Both the position numbers and the translations under genes were made by a program. Of a DNA stretch of 64,000 nt, positions 17,552 to 26,687 are shown piece after piece (the first letter of the stretch is position 1; each line of letters begins with the position of its first letter). The DNA is from Cyanobacteria bacterium FACHB-502 (GTDB lineage: Bacteria > Cyanobacteriota > Cyanobacteriia > Elainellales > Elainellaceae), in contig JACJNZ010000039.1 of the NCBI GenBank assembly GCA_014695325.1, positions 1,178,001-1,242,000 of the forward strand, read 5' to 3'. Below the pieces are notes generated by a model, which was given only the letters and a program-made list of their open reading frames with translations, made no database searches and was not told the DNA's origin.

Positions 17552-18076
17552 ATGGATGAAGTTGTCATCACTGAGTATGACCCAAACTGGGTGCTACTTT
17601 TTGAACAGGAATCTGCACGTATTCGGACGGTTGTAGATAGAGATCTCATCACTCGCATTGAGCATTTTGGCAGCACGGCAGTACCCGGGTTAGCTGCAAA
17701 ACCCATTATTGATTTATTGGTAGGGGTACGCTCCCTTGCAGAAGCAAAGCAAGTTGCTGTCTCTCAGCTAGAACACTTGAGCTATGCTTACTGGTTCGAT
17801 AATCCCGACCCTCAACGGATGTTTTTTGTGAAGGGTCTACCACCTAACAGTCCACGCACTCATCATATCCATATGGTTGAGCCAGACAGTGTACTGTGGG
17901 AGCGTTTGATATTTCGAGACTATCTTTGCAAGCATTCAGACGAAGCGGCACGGTATGCACAATTGAAGCGTCATCTTGCCCAACGCTTTTCGAGCGATCG
18001 AGAAGCATACACAGTGGGCAAAGCAGAGTACATAGAGTCTGTTATGCAAAAAGCTCGACAACAGCTAGCCAGCTAA
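17552..18076 (+). CDS. GrpB-family (UPF0157) nucleotidyltransferase-fold protein
   Basis: 174 residues. Family signature: VVITEYDPNWVLLFEQESAR near the N terminus, then IEHFGSTAVPGLAAKPIIDLL, where the GST-VPG-KPIID motif resembles the active site of the nucleotidyltransferase fold. HHIHMVEP and FRDYLCKHSDEAARYAQLK complete the pattern. The biochemical role of the family is unsettled. The start ATG lies inside the second unit of a 17-bp tandem duplication. It is flanked by accessory sequences and is probably a recent arrival or rearranged locus. Confidence 0.85.
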   Translation: MDEVVITEYDPNWVLLFEQESARIRTVVDRDLITRIEHFGSTAVPGLAAKPIIDLLVGVRSLAEAKQVAVSQLEHLSYAYWFDNPDPQRMFFVKGLPPNSPRTHHIHMVEPDSVLWERLIFRDYLCKHSDEAARYAQLKRHLAQRFSSDREAYTVGKAEYIESVMQKARQQLAS

Positions 18077-18363
18077 CGACCAAAATAAGCGGTGGCAAGT
18101 AACTTTAGCAACCCAATCAAGATCTCTCGCCTGTCCGCTTCATCACCTTGTTGGACGGCTTTACATATTCGGTCAAGGCATTGGCTTGAATATATCCTGT
18201 TAAGTTCAAAGCAAAGTTCTTTTGAAATTACTGAGAGCAAGCAGTTCTGCGGTACCAAAATAGAGGCAAAACATGACGTATGTGGAGAAGAGAAAGAACA
18301 AACCAAAATCAAAAGAGTGAGATTGTGCTGAATGCTGACTGCTATAGGACAGATAAGCCGTTT

Positions 18364-19044
18364 ATGACTGATCCAGTCAGCACGCCTTCACGTTGGCATC
18401 AACTGATTGGCTTAGACGAATTACCGTTAGATCCTAATACAAGAGTGCAACTTGAAGTATGGTTAAACACGCTCAAAACTGTTTGTGGCAAGAAGAATCT
18501 ATTAAGGTTTCCTACTCCTGAATCTTATGAAGCCTTTGACCGAGAAGGCATTGAACTGTGGAAGAAGGTACGTCAAGAATTAGCCTCTAACTATGACGTG
18601 TTCTACTACAGCACAAGATTAGCAGGATTGTTCAAACATCCTGATGCTCCTATGGTGAAAAGGATCAGGCTAGGAGCTGAGTATAGCTGTTGGGCAACTT
18701 GGTATGTTGATGATGTCGGATGTTTTGATCCGGTTAAGCTTCCTATTAGCCAAGAAACTCTTGAGCGATTAAACAAATGGCAAGATGTTTTTGATGACAC
18801 GCTTGATCATGACTATCCACCTGATTCTCGCTTCCCTAGCGAAGAAGTAGCCAAAATATGGAGTCGAGAGGGTATTAGGCTTTGGGTGCAGTTGCAAAGA
18901 GAGCTAAGCGCAGAGTATGAGGTACTTAAGCGTATTTACCATCAGGAAAAAACACAACTTATGAAACTGGATGATTGGATCAATGCCTACAGAGAGCAGT
19001 ACCAGCAAGATGATATCGATAATTCATCACAACGATTGCTGTGA
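18364..19044 (+). CDS. Unknown protein with internal duplication
   Basis: 226 residues from ATG 18364 (MTDPVSTPSRWHQLIGLDEL); the frame is open upstream to 18280, but those residues look non-coding. Two halves share a pattern: FPTPESYEAFDREGIELWKK with VRQELASNYDVFY, and FPSEEVAKIWSREGIRLWVQ with LQRELSAEYEVLK. This indicates an ancient internal duplication. The protein is soluble, with no membrane segments. I do not recognise the family. Confidence 0.6.
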   Translation: MTDPVSTPSRWHQLIGLDELPLDPNTRVQLEVWLNTLKTVCGKKNLLRFPTPESYEAFDREGIELWKKVRQELASNYDVFYYSTRLAGLFKHPDAPMVKRIRLGAEYSCWATWYVDDVGCFDPVKLPISQETLERLNKWQDVFDDTLDHDYPPDSRFPSEEVAKIWSREGIRLWVQLQRELSAEYEVLKRIYHQEKTQLMKLDDWINAYREQYQQDDIDNSSQRLL

Positions 19045-19190
19045 GTCAATTTTTATCAAAATCTTGCCCCACAGCAGCCAACACTTCACGGCAGCGGACG
19101 GTTGAAAGCGGCTGGTATTGAGTTCAATGTTATCTGCCGCCGCTGCGTTTTGCCGTTAGGCAGCAAATATGCTACGTTCACTTCACCTCA

Positions 19191-19886
19191 TCATGAACTA
19201 GAAGAACTTCGCTGGCGCAGAATGAATTCGGCGATCGTCAAATCAACCGGAGTTGTCACCTTCAAATTCGTTTCTTCGCCTTCGACAATTTGTACCGGAA
19301 GCCCGCACTGTTCAAACAATGCCGCATCGTCGGTAACTTCCCAGCCTCGGCGGATGCCTTCTTCGTGACAGCGCAGCAGATCTTCAACGACAAAGCCTTG
19401 TGGCGTTTGAGCTGCCCAGAGGTTGGCGCGATCGGGCGTTGATTCGATAATTTTGCTGGCAGAATTGACGACCTTGATCGTGTCTTTGACCGCGACAGCA
19501 GCAATCAAACCCTGACAGTCTTGCAGGGCATCTGCACAGCGATCGAATAATTCTGGGGTGGCAAGGCAGCGTGCACCATCGTGGATCAAGACGCGATCGG
19601 CAACGACAGGTAGTGCCTGTAAGCCACGATAAACTGACTCCTGGCGCGTTGAGCCGCCCTGGATGAAATGCACCACCTTCGACATTTCCAGGTCAGACAC
19701 AATTTCTTTGAAGTCGTGCCAGTCGTCGGGTTGGCAGACGATGCCAATCCAGTGAATGTGGCTTGATTGTTTGGCGGCGATCAGGGTCCAGGCGATCAGG
19801 GGTTGACCCAGGAGCGGAAGCAAAAGCTTGTTTCGGCTGCTGCCCATGCGCCGACCCGATCCGGCTGCGGGAATGAGAAGATACAC
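19191..19886 (-). CDS. ispD: 2-C-methyl-D-erythritol 4-phosphate cytidylyltransferase
   Basis: 231 residues. It transfers CMP from CTP to methylerythritol 4-phosphate, the third step of the MEP isoprenoid pathway. The N terminus [20 protein letters not shown] is the CTP-binding loop. [20 protein letters not shown] carries the metal and substrate region. AVKDTIKVV and AAQTPQGF are family signatures. The GTG start at 19886 precedes [10 protein letters not shown] directly. Length is normal. Confidence 0.93.
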   Translation of the reverse strand: MYLLIPAAGSGRRMGSSRNKLLLPLLGQPLIAWTLIAAKQSSHIHWIGIVCQPDDWHDFKEIVSDLEMSKVVHFIQGGSTRQESVYRGLQALPVVADRVLIHDGARCLATPELFDRCADALQDCQGLIAAVAVKDTIKVVNSASKIIESTPDRANLWAAQTPQGFVVEDLLRCHEEGIRRGWEVTDDAALFEQCGLPVQIVEGEETNLKVTTPVDLTIAEFILRQRSSSSS

Positions 19887-19966
19887 GGAAGTTGAGCGAG
19901 TAAGGAACTTGCTGTTACTTTACCGTGAATTGGTTCGTGATTTTGCACCTCTGGGGGTGGCGATCG

Positions 19967-20233
19967 TCAACCCTTGACCGAAAAAGGCTCTGGGTAGCGG
20001 CGATGAACTTTGTAGGTTAAACGGGTGATTTGATTTTCCCAGACGAGCTGGCTGATGATTACATCGGCGTGGGCAAGCCAGTTTTGATCGACGAGCGGAA
20101 TGGGTACGTCGATCGGCAGAATGCGATAGCCCTGTTTGGTGGCGTGACGAAAACTGTCCGACTTCAGTGAACTGAGATCGAGTTCGTCGAGCTTGAGCTT
20201 GAGAATACTATTCACTTCACAGGGCATTCCCAT
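19967..20233 (-). CDS. DUF2584-like small protein
   Basis: 88 residues reading MGMPCEVNSILKLKLDELDL and ending RLTYKVHRRYPEPFSVKG. It resembles the cyanobacterial DUF2584 family of unknown function. It is soluble and lies 80 bp upstream of ispD on the same strand. The MGMPCEVNS start is distinctive and supports ATG 20233. Confidence 0.6.
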   Translation of the reverse strand: MGMPCEVNSILKLKLDELDLSSLKSDSFRHATKQGYRILPIDVPIPLVDQNWLAHADVIISQLVWENQITRLTYKVHRRYPEPFSVKG

Positions 20234-20324
20234 TACGTCACCTCACTTTTGAAACACTTCTGTTTGAACACTGTCGAATGAATCAATGAATTAAGGATCA
20301 ACCCCACTGGGCATGAATGATCAT

Positions 20325-20699
20325 TTAGCGATCGGCTCCCACCGGAATTGATTTGGTGAGTCGAGCCTGCAATGAGGCCATCAAATCATTGTCATTGCGA
20401 TGGGCTTCCCAGGAGCCAGAGTAGCGTCTGCCGATATTCCATTTGCCGCTCATCGTGTTGCCATCTTCGGAAAGCGTGCCCTGGTATTGAATCGGCTGCG
20501 GTGAGCTGGTGAGGTATTGTTTAGTGAACTGAATTCTGCGCCCCACCAAATCGCCCGTCACCTGCGCTTCTCCCAGCATTCCGTCGTCCAGAATGCGTCC
20601 CGAAAGAGTATTGCCGCCCTGCACAAAAGTTGCCTCAAAGCGAGTCGGGTTGCCATCTTGCCAATAGGTTCCCAGCCACGTTCCGGTGATGTCATTCAT
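20325..20699 (-). CDS. Small beta-rich protein coupled to the MBL-fold gene
   Basis: About 124 residues from ATG 20699 (MNDITGTWLGTYWQDGNPTR). The pattern GTWLGTYWQDG...FEATFVQGGNTLSGRILDD...YQGTLSEDGNTMSGKW suggests a small beta-barrel, lipocalin-like. The start overlaps the stop of the upstream metallo-hydrolase gene by ATGA, so the two are translated together. Function unknown. Confidence 0.65.
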   Translation of the reverse strand: MNDITGTWLGTYWQDGNPTRFEATFVQGGNTLSGRILDDGMLGEAQVTGDLVGRRIQFTKQYLTSSPQPIQYQGTLSEDGNTMSGKWNIGRRYSGSWEAHRNDNDLMASLQARLTKSIPVGADR

Positions 20700-21568
20700 T
20701 GGGTTGCCATCCACTCAAGACATTGCTGCATCTGATGTTGCATTGTTTGTCGATCGGCATGGTAGCGACGACCATGACCAGGAAGCACCCATTCAAAGGA
20801 GTATTTTGCTAAATTTTGCATCGATTGCCTCAACTCTGTCCAGGAATACCAGCAGGCACGGCGAAAGGCGTACAAATGACCCAGTTCGCTCGACCAGGCA
20901 AGGTGGTCCCCGGTGAACAAAAAGCGATCGTCATACAGCAAAACGGTGTGTCCGCGCGTATGTCCGGGAACGGGGATAATCAGCAAATCGTCGGCTAACG
21001 CAAAAGGTTCGCTGCCGGAAAGCTGAATTTCAACGTCTTGCGTACCGCGGCTGATTTCTGCTTGATGCAAGATTCGATCGCAGCCAAAATGATCGTGAAA
21101 CTTTTGATGATCGGCAACATCATCGCGATGAGTGAGATACAGATAACGAACCCCGCCCATTTTTTCAATCTGTTTCACTAACGGCGGCGCAAACCGGGGT
21201 GAATCCACCAGGATATTCCCCTCTGAACGTTGAATCAAATAGCTTGCTGCACCAAAAGAATTCTCGGCGTGATAGCCGCAGTGATAAACATTGTCAGCGA
21301 TATGAATCGGAAAACTTGCCTGAATTTTCAGAACATCGGTTGGTTTTTCGACTGTGCCGATCGACGCTGTGGGACAGGACAATAACGCCTGCATTGCCTT
21401 CAAATGCTCTGCTTCACTAATAGGCTGATGATAGACGGCTGACTGGTCGCCGATATCGGCAAAGACTTCGGGAGCCATCCAGCGACAGGTATCGCAGTCA
21501 ATACAGGTGCGATCGACGTAGAAGTTACCGCTGACATTTTCCGATCGTCGTTCAGTAAGATGTGCCAT
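20696..21568 (-). CDS. Ferredoxin-like domain fused to metallo-beta-lactamase-fold hydrolase
   Basis: 290 residues. The first about 75 form a ferredoxin-like domain with CIDCDTC and a later CP (LLSCPTASIG), four cysteines suited to one Fe-S cluster. The rest is a metallo-beta-lactamase fold. It has THRDDVADH in place of the usual HxHxDH, then the PVPGHTRGH histidine, the TGDHLAW aspartate and the LPGHGRRY histidine. The hydrolase substrate is unknown; the ferredoxin part implies redox control or electron delivery (inference). It is translationally coupled to the small gene downstream. Confidence 0.82.
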   Translation of the reverse strand: MAHLTERRSENVSGNFYVDRTCIDCDTCRWMAPEVFADIGDQSAVYHQPISEAEHLKAMQALLSCPTASIGTVEKPTDVLKIQASFPIHIADNVYHCGYHAENSFGAASYLIQRSEGNILVDSPRFAPPLVKQIEKMGGVRYLYLTHRDDVADHQKFHDHFGCDRILHQAEISRGTQDVEIQLSGSEPFALADDLLIIPVPGHTRGHTVLLYDDRFLFTGDHLAWSSELGHLYAFRRACWYSWTELRQSMQNLAKYSFEWVLPGHGRRYHADRQTMQHQMQQCLEWMATQ

Positions 21569-21627
21569 GATTTTAAGGAATCAAAGGAATTCCCGGTAAA
21601 AAGTCTGCACTGATCACCTGTTGCAGT

Positions 21628-21756
21628 GTGTAGCGCTTCAATTTCCGCGATCAGGTGAACGGCATCAAGCCGGTGACACTGCTGCGTTTTAAGCAGATTG
21701 ACCTGCTCCTGCGTCCAGGCATAGAAATCGGCTTCGTAAAGCGATGTGGAGTCCAT
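21628..21756 (-). pseudogene. 5' remnant of a DUF29-family gene
   Basis: The first 43 codons read MDSTSLYEADFYAWTQEQVN and LLKTQQCHRLDAVHLIAEIE, matching the N terminus of DUF29 proteins, which are normally about 140-150 residues. After EIEAL the family pattern stops; the frame runs on as unrelated sequence and overlaps the MBL gene. It is a truncated copy, not a working gene. Confidence 0.6.
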
Positions 21757-21918
21757 GGGTCACGGCTCGATCGCGGTTATAGCATGGGGCGTTACGGAAT
21801 CAGGAGTAGAGGGCCAATTCTGCCACACCATGATTGCCTCCATGATAACGATCGCCGCTGAAACGATCGCACCCCGATCGCGCCTAGAGCAGCAACAGCA
21901 CGCAACGACAACAGCCAA

Positions 21919-23250
21919 CTACAGCGTATAGGTAAACCCTTCCACCAGCGCACCCGGAACCCACGTTCCGCCCACGTCGCGTCCGCCATAGGTTCCCACT
22001 TCCGGGATAAACTCCTGGGTGTCGGTGAGTGCCAGCAGGTTTTCGCCCCAGAAGCGATACAGGGTTTCGTCGAAGCGCAAATTTTCGATCGGCGCAATGA
22101 TTTCACCGTTCTCGACCCAGAAGCAGGCGTAGCGAGTCATGCCCGTAATTCTGCCGCTCGGTCGATCGCTCCAGTTGAGGTAGTGCAGGTTGGACAAATA
22201 GAGCCCGGTGTTGAGGGCTTTGAGAATGTCAGACGATGCCAGGGTTCCAGGCGCGACCGAGGGCGATCTCAGTCCTTCGCCGCCGCTTGCGCCGTTTGCG
22301 GGTTTGCCAAATTCCTTGGCGGAACGAGAGCTAATCAGCGTATTCACCAGCTTGCCCGCCTGGATTAAGGGGAGATCGATCGGCGCAACTTCACCCCATT
22401 CGTTAAAGCGCGGTACCAGTCCCCGGCTGAAGTCTTCGCTGAGGTAAAACTGTTCAGAGAGCTGTTTTTCGCCCCTTTGCAGCACTCCCAGTGCACTGCC
22501 GCCTCGCTGAATTGCCGATTCGCTGACGCCGCCCCAGGACAACATACTCACCAGATCTGCCATTGCCGCCGGAGCCAGATAAGTGCGGTACTGTCCGCGA
22601 GCGATCGGTTTTGGAGGCTGAGAAAGACGATCGAGCTGCTGTTTGGACTCGACCAGCTTGGCAGTATAAGCCGCCTGATCCCACTGATTTCCGGCAAAGG
22701 TGCCTTTGACTGCCTGACCGTCTGCCGTGAACAGGGAATAGTCCAGCGCAAAGGAATCGGTGGCAAACCAGTGCTTTTGTCCGGCAGAGTCTGCATAGCC
22801 GCGAAAAATCGACCCACCGCTGTAAAGGCCTGTAAAGTCTAGCCCTGCCACATCCGGCAAAATCGCATCCACGATCGCCCCGGGTGGAAGCAGCTTCCCG
22901 GTCTGGACATCACAGCTAGTCGCGTCCCCTGTTGGAATCACCAGATAGGGGTCTTCAGGAAGCTGAGAGATCTCCTGCCGCAGGTCTTCCAGAGCATCTT
23001 TTACTCCATGCCAATCGGTTTCCCAATTTCCGGTAAAAGGAAACAATCGCGAAGTGGTGCGCTGGTCTTGCATTAGCGTTAGGGAAATCGAGCCATCTCG
23101 CACGTTGCCCGTTTGCCGAACTTTAGCGCGATTAAACCGGATGAACTGGCTCTGTTCGCCCATCAGCCTGAGCTTAAAGGATTCTTCGGATGACAGGAGC
23201 GATCGAAGCTGGGTAACGAGGCGATCGAAGGTAGATTCAAGGGGAGTCAT
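21919..23250 (-). CDS. TldD/PmbA-family protein, PmbA-like partner
   Basis: 443 residues from ATG 23250 (MTPLESTFDRLVTQLRSLLS); the frame is open to 23406, but that part overlaps the upstream gene. Family features: KLRLMGEQSQFIRFNRAKVRQ, DGSISLTLM, then the C-terminal EFIPEVGTYGGRDVGGTWVPG. In E. coli, TldD and TldE (PmbA) form a heterodimeric metalloprotease; PmbA-type subunits lack the zinc motif, as here. It sits 60 bp downstream of the TldD-type gene, so this is a two-gene operon. Confidence 0.85.
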   Translation of the reverse strand: MTPLESTFDRLVTQLRSLLSSEESFKLRLMGEQSQFIRFNRAKVRQTGNVRDGSISLTLMQDQRTTSRLFPFTGNWETDWHGVKDALEDLRQEISQLPEDPYLVIPTGDATSCDVQTGKLLPPGAIVDAILPDVAGLDFTGLYSGGSIFRGYADSAGQKHWFATDSFALDYSLFTADGQAVKGTFAGNQWDQAAYTAKLVESKQQLDRLSQPPKPIARGQYRTYLAPAAMADLVSMLSWGGVSESAIQRGGSALGVLQRGEKQLSEQFYLSEDFSRGLVPRFNEWGEVAPIDLPLIQAGKLVNTLISSRSAKEFGKPANGASGGEGLRSPSVAPGTLASSDILKALNTGLYLSNLHYLNWSDRPSGRITGMTRYACFWVENGEIIAPIENLRFDETLYRFWGENLLALTDTQEFIPEVGTYGGRDVGGTWVPGALVEGFTYTL

Positions 23251-23309
23251 AGAATTAGAAGCGGGGTGATGAATGGCGAGCAAAATGACGGATGACCAAC
23301 CGAACGACG

Positions 23310-24749
23310 TTATGCCCCACCCCCAAAGACCTCCACATCTTGAAAGACACAAATCGGAGAGCCGTGACCCACCCGAATCGCCTGGTTGGGTTCGCCTTTG
23401 CCGCACATCGGTGTGCCATACATTTGCCAGGTAGACTCGTCGCCAATTTTGACCAGGCTATGCCAGAATTCCGGCGTGGTGGCGCGGTAGTTCGGGTTTC
23501 GCAGCGTTTTGGTGAGCTGTCCGTTTTCGATCAGGCGGGCATATTCGCAGCCAAACTGAAACTTGTATCGCTGATCGTCGATCGACCAGGAACGGTTTGA
23601 TTCCATATAAACGCCCGATTCAATGTCCTGAATCAAATCAGGGAAATTGTCGATTCCTGCTTCCAGATTGAGGTTTGCCATGCGATCGATCGGCGGACGA
23701 TTCCAGGAAGAAGCCCGCGCACAGGCGACCCCATCCACGCCCAGCCGCGCCTGACTTTCCAGACTGCCCAAGCCGCGCTGCAAGATGCCGTCTTGAATCA
23801 AAAATTCTTTGCTGGCAGGTGCGCCCGTATCGTCAAACTCGTAGCTTGCAAACTCACCCGGCACCGTAGGGTTAAAGGTGATATTCATTAGCTTCGAGCC
23901 GTAGGACAATTTGCCGAAATCCGACGGTTTGACAAAGCTGCCGCCTGCATAGTTGCGCTCATCGCCCAAAATGCGATCGAGTTCCAGCGGATGCCCGACG
24001 CTTTCGTGAATTTGCAGCATCATCTGATCGGGAGCCAGCACCAGCATCGTCTTTGTCGTCGGACATTCCTCAGCCGTCAAAAGCTCGATCGCCTGCGACC
24101 CAATTTGATCTGCCCTTGCCCACAGATCATCGATCGGAAACAGCTCCCAGCCGCCCTGATAGCAGTGTGCCAGATAGCCATTATTGCTGCGCTGCTGCAC
24201 GACACCGCCCGACTGAGCCGTTACCCCAAAGTGCGTTTCGAGCAGCATAAATTTTTGATAGACCTCCGAGCCGCTGCTGCTGACAAACCAGGATTCGGTT
24301 TCGTTGGTGATCGCCGTCGCGCTGGTCTGAACGATCGCATCCGAGACTTTCAGCGTTTGACAAAGCCGCGCCAAAAGCTGATTAATTTCTCCCGGCGTCA
24401 TCGCATCAAACGGTTTCACAAAAGGCGAGCTATACTCTCCGACCACTTTAGGACGCACCGTTGCCGCCATCGGATAAATCGCCCACCGACTCGCTGCCTG
24501 TGCCTGCGCTGCTGCCGCCTGTGCTGCCGCCTGCAAATCTTCGAGCTGAAGCGAATTCGTCGCGCCGTAGCCAATCTGACCATTGACCAGCACTTCCACC
24601 ATCACGCCCTGACTCGATGATTTGGAATTACTTTGAGGAATGGCATCCCGCATCGATCGAGAGCTAACGTTCTCTTTCACCATGCGAAGTCCAACCCAAT
24701 CGGCCTGGATATCAAGGCGATCGAGGATTTGTTGCAGTTCAGAAATCAT
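23310..24749 (-). CDS. tldD: TldD-type metalloprotease subunit
   Basis: 479 residues. The zinc motif HESVGHPLE (HExxxH, in MMLQIHESVGHPLELDR) defines the catalytic subunit. A GSFVKPSDFGKLSYGSKLMN region and FEFDDTGAPA-like sequence (EFDDTGAPASKEFLI) follow. It would degrade unfolded peptides inside the cavity formed with its PmbA-like partner, encoded immediately downstream. The start is ATG 24749. All key residues are present. Confidence 0.88.
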   Translation of the reverse strand: MISELQQILDRLDIQADWVGLRMVKENVSSRSMRDAIPQSNSKSSSQGVMVEVLVNGQIGYGATNSLQLEDLQAAAQAAAAQAQAASRWAIYPMAATVRPKVVGEYSSPFVKPFDAMTPGEINQLLARLCQTLKVSDAIVQTSATAITNETESWFVSSSGSEVYQKFMLLETHFGVTAQSGGVVQQRSNNGYLAHCYQGGWELFPIDDLWARADQIGSQAIELLTAEECPTTKTMLVLAPDQMMLQIHESVGHPLELDRILGDERNYAGGSFVKPSDFGKLSYGSKLMNITFNPTVPGEFASYEFDDTGAPASKEFLIQDGILQRGLGSLESQARLGVDGVACARASSWNRPPIDRMANLNLEAGIDNFPDLIQDIESGVYMESNRSWSIDDQRYKFQFGCEYARLIENGQLTKTLRNPNYRATTPEFWHSLVKIGDESTWQMYGTPMCGKGEPNQAIRVGHGSPICVFQDVEVFGGGA

Positions 24750-24883
24750 GACGTATTTCCTCAGGAATGGCTGGGTAGAGGCTGGACGGGCTTAGCGCGC
24801 TTTGCTCAGGCTTTCAATTCTAGCCATTTTTACTGAGTTTCAGGGTTATTCCGTATCTAACAACAGTTAGCAATCGAGGAGCC

Positions 24884-25579
24884 TCACGCATTTGCCAGTG
24901 CCCAATCGATCGCCGCTTCTGCATGAATTCGCGTGGTTGGAAAAAGCGTCATCTCACAGTCTTCCGGCTGAATCAGCAGCTCAATTTCAGTACAGCCTAA
25001 AATAATCCCTTCTGCCCCTGCGCTGATTAACCGATCGATAATGGCAAGATAGCGCGATCGAGAATCAGGCTGAATGATGCCCAGACACAGTTCGCTGTAG
25101 ATCACGTCATGCACGATCGCTCGGTCTGCTGCATCGGGAACTAAAACTTTGATGCCGTGCTGTTCCAGCCGTCCCCGATAAAAATCCTGCTCCATCGTAT
25201 ATCGCGTTCCCAGTAAGCCGATCGTGTCAATTCTGGCAGCCTGGATGCGCTGTGCGGTTGCGTCTGCAATGTGCAAAAACGGAATTTGAAGATTTGCCTG
25301 AATCTCATCTGCTAGCTTGTGCATCGTATTCGTACACAGCACCACAAAATCCGCTCCGGCTCGCTCGATTGCCTGGGCTGCGTCAATTAGGATCAAGCTT
25401 GCTTCTTGCCAGCGTTCCTGATGTTGCAGCGTCTCGATTTCGGCAAAATCCACCGAATACATCACACATTTTGCTGAATGCAGTCCGCCCAGTCTGGCTT
25501 TTGCCAGTTCGTTAATCAGCCGATAATACTCGATCGACGATTCCCAGCTCATGCCGCCAATTAAACCGATCGTTTTCAT
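24884..25579 (-). CDS. Aspartate/glutamate racemase-family protein
   Basis: About 231 residues from ATG 25579 (MKTIGLIGGMSWESSIEYYR), which follows AAGGAA. It is a cofactor-independent amino acid racemase of the Asp/Glu/hydantoin family. The two catalytic cysteines are visible in DFVVLCTNTMHKL and GIILGCTEIELLI. The GLIGGMSWESS opening resembles broad-specificity racemases such as YgeA. The exact substrate is not readable. The upstream gene ends 11 bp before its start. Confidence 0.87.
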   Translation of the reverse strand: MKTIGLIGGMSWESSIEYYRLINELAKARLGGLHSAKCVMYSVDFAEIETLQHQERWQEASLILIDAAQAIERAGADFVVLCTNTMHKLADEIQANLQIPFLHIADATAQRIQAARIDTIGLLGTRYTMEQDFYRGRLEQHGIKVLVPDAADRAIVHDVIYSELCLGIIQPDSRSRYLAIIDRLISAGAEGIILGCTEIELLIQPEDCEMTLFPTTRIHAEAAIDWALANA

Positions 25580-25590
25580 CCAGAAATTCC

Positions 25591-26481
25591 TTAAGGATTG
25601 CAATAGGGACACTGCCCCGGATCAGCGGTTTCAACCCCATTTGGAAACAGCACTTCTTCCCGATGCTGGCACTTCTGACATCGATAAACGATCGAGCGCG
25701 TCAAATCGGTTGGCGTTCCACACAAGCCGCAGGGTAAGCCGGGAAGGCGATCGGCTACTGAGAATCCGGGAGTATTGCAGTTCGGACAGGTTTTCTGAAG
25801 TTTGGCAATCAAATCTTCGGTGGCTTGCGCGATGATTTTCATGCGCGTGGGATTATGCATTGCCCGCATATCGGTTTCGATGTGGACGCGATCGGCTTGT
25901 TTCAGTGCCCACTGCACGGCATCGATTAACTGTGCTTCTGAAGTGATCCCTTTGATGATCAGATCTTTGTCTTTGGTAATTCCGTTTGCATCTGCATTTG
26001 CAATCACGACTAATCCATGCTGAGGGAATTTTGCTTTTCGAGCAAATGTCTTTGCTTCTTCTAAATTAGTGACTTGTTTGTGGCTAAAGTTTGTCTCTGT
26101 TGAAATTGCTTCACCGATCACTTCTAAATCATTTCCGCGATCGATCAGCAATACAATTTCACGATTAGACGGTAAAAACGGCATTGCCGGATGCGGCCCA
26201 AAACTGCCTTCACTGGCAATTCCAATCGCGTGTCCTGTTAATTCCATGCCGACGATCGCCTTTTGTCGTGCCGCTTCGAGCTGAGTGCCATATCGCTTCA
26301 CTTCGCGGGTAAATGTACCCAATCGATCGCTGTCAAATCCGTGCGGCACAGTGACTTGCAGTCCCAAGTTTTCCTTCAGTAACGGCGCAATTGCTATTTC
26401 TTTCTGGTGCATCGTTGCCAGCGTCGCCAATCGATCGCGAAACCATTCTAAAGGCAATCGTCCAGACCCACTTTGAACCAC
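25591..26481 (-). CDS. DUF6671-like protein with zinc ribbons
   Basis: 296 residues from GTG 26481. The N-terminal RDRLATLATMHQKEIAIAPLL pattern and the internal GSFGPHPAMPFLPSNREIVLLID resemble a family of unknown function that I recall as DUF6671. The C terminus has three CxxC pairs (CPNC, CGLCG, CQKC) plus a final CPYC, typical of zinc ribbons. The SEGSFGPHP and VVIANADANG motifs suggest a nucleotide- or phosphate-binding core, but this is inference. It forms an operon with the racemase gene. Confidence 0.6.
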   Translation of the reverse strand: MVQSGSGRLPLEWFRDRLATLATMHQKEIAIAPLLKENLGLQVTVPHGFDSDRLGTFTREVKRYGTQLEAARQKAIVGMELTGHAIGIASEGSFGPHPAMPFLPSNREIVLLIDRGNDLEVIGEAISTETNFSHKQVTNLEEAKTFARKAKFPQHGLVVIANADANGITKDKDLIIKGITSEAQLIDAVQWALKQADRVHIETDMRAMHNPTRMKIIAQATEDLIAKLQKTCPNCNTPGFSVADRLPGLPCGLCGTPTDLTRSIVYRCQKCQHREEVLFPNGVETADPGQCPYCNP

Positions 26482-26687
26482 AGCGACCCTATCTCCTAAA
26501 AAACTATTTCCTAAAAAAACTATCCCCTAAAAAACTATCCCCTAAAAATTAGTATGCCAAATTCAATCTCCCGCGCAGGTTTGAACCATGCTCCCCAAAC
26601 TTCTACACACCGACAGACCACCTCAAAACCCGGCAATCGCTACAGTAATTTTATCTTTAGCTCCATTGCCCTATCTCCCCACCCACC

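Noticed and set aside
18073-18331. Short frames between the GrpB-family gene and the duplicated protein
   Set aside because: Overlapping frames on both strands without start signals or family features.
23991-24620. 209-codon plus-strand frame opposite tldD
   Set aside because: The composition is that of antisense tldD (many Arg, His, Cys); the minus-strand frame carries the HExxxH motif.
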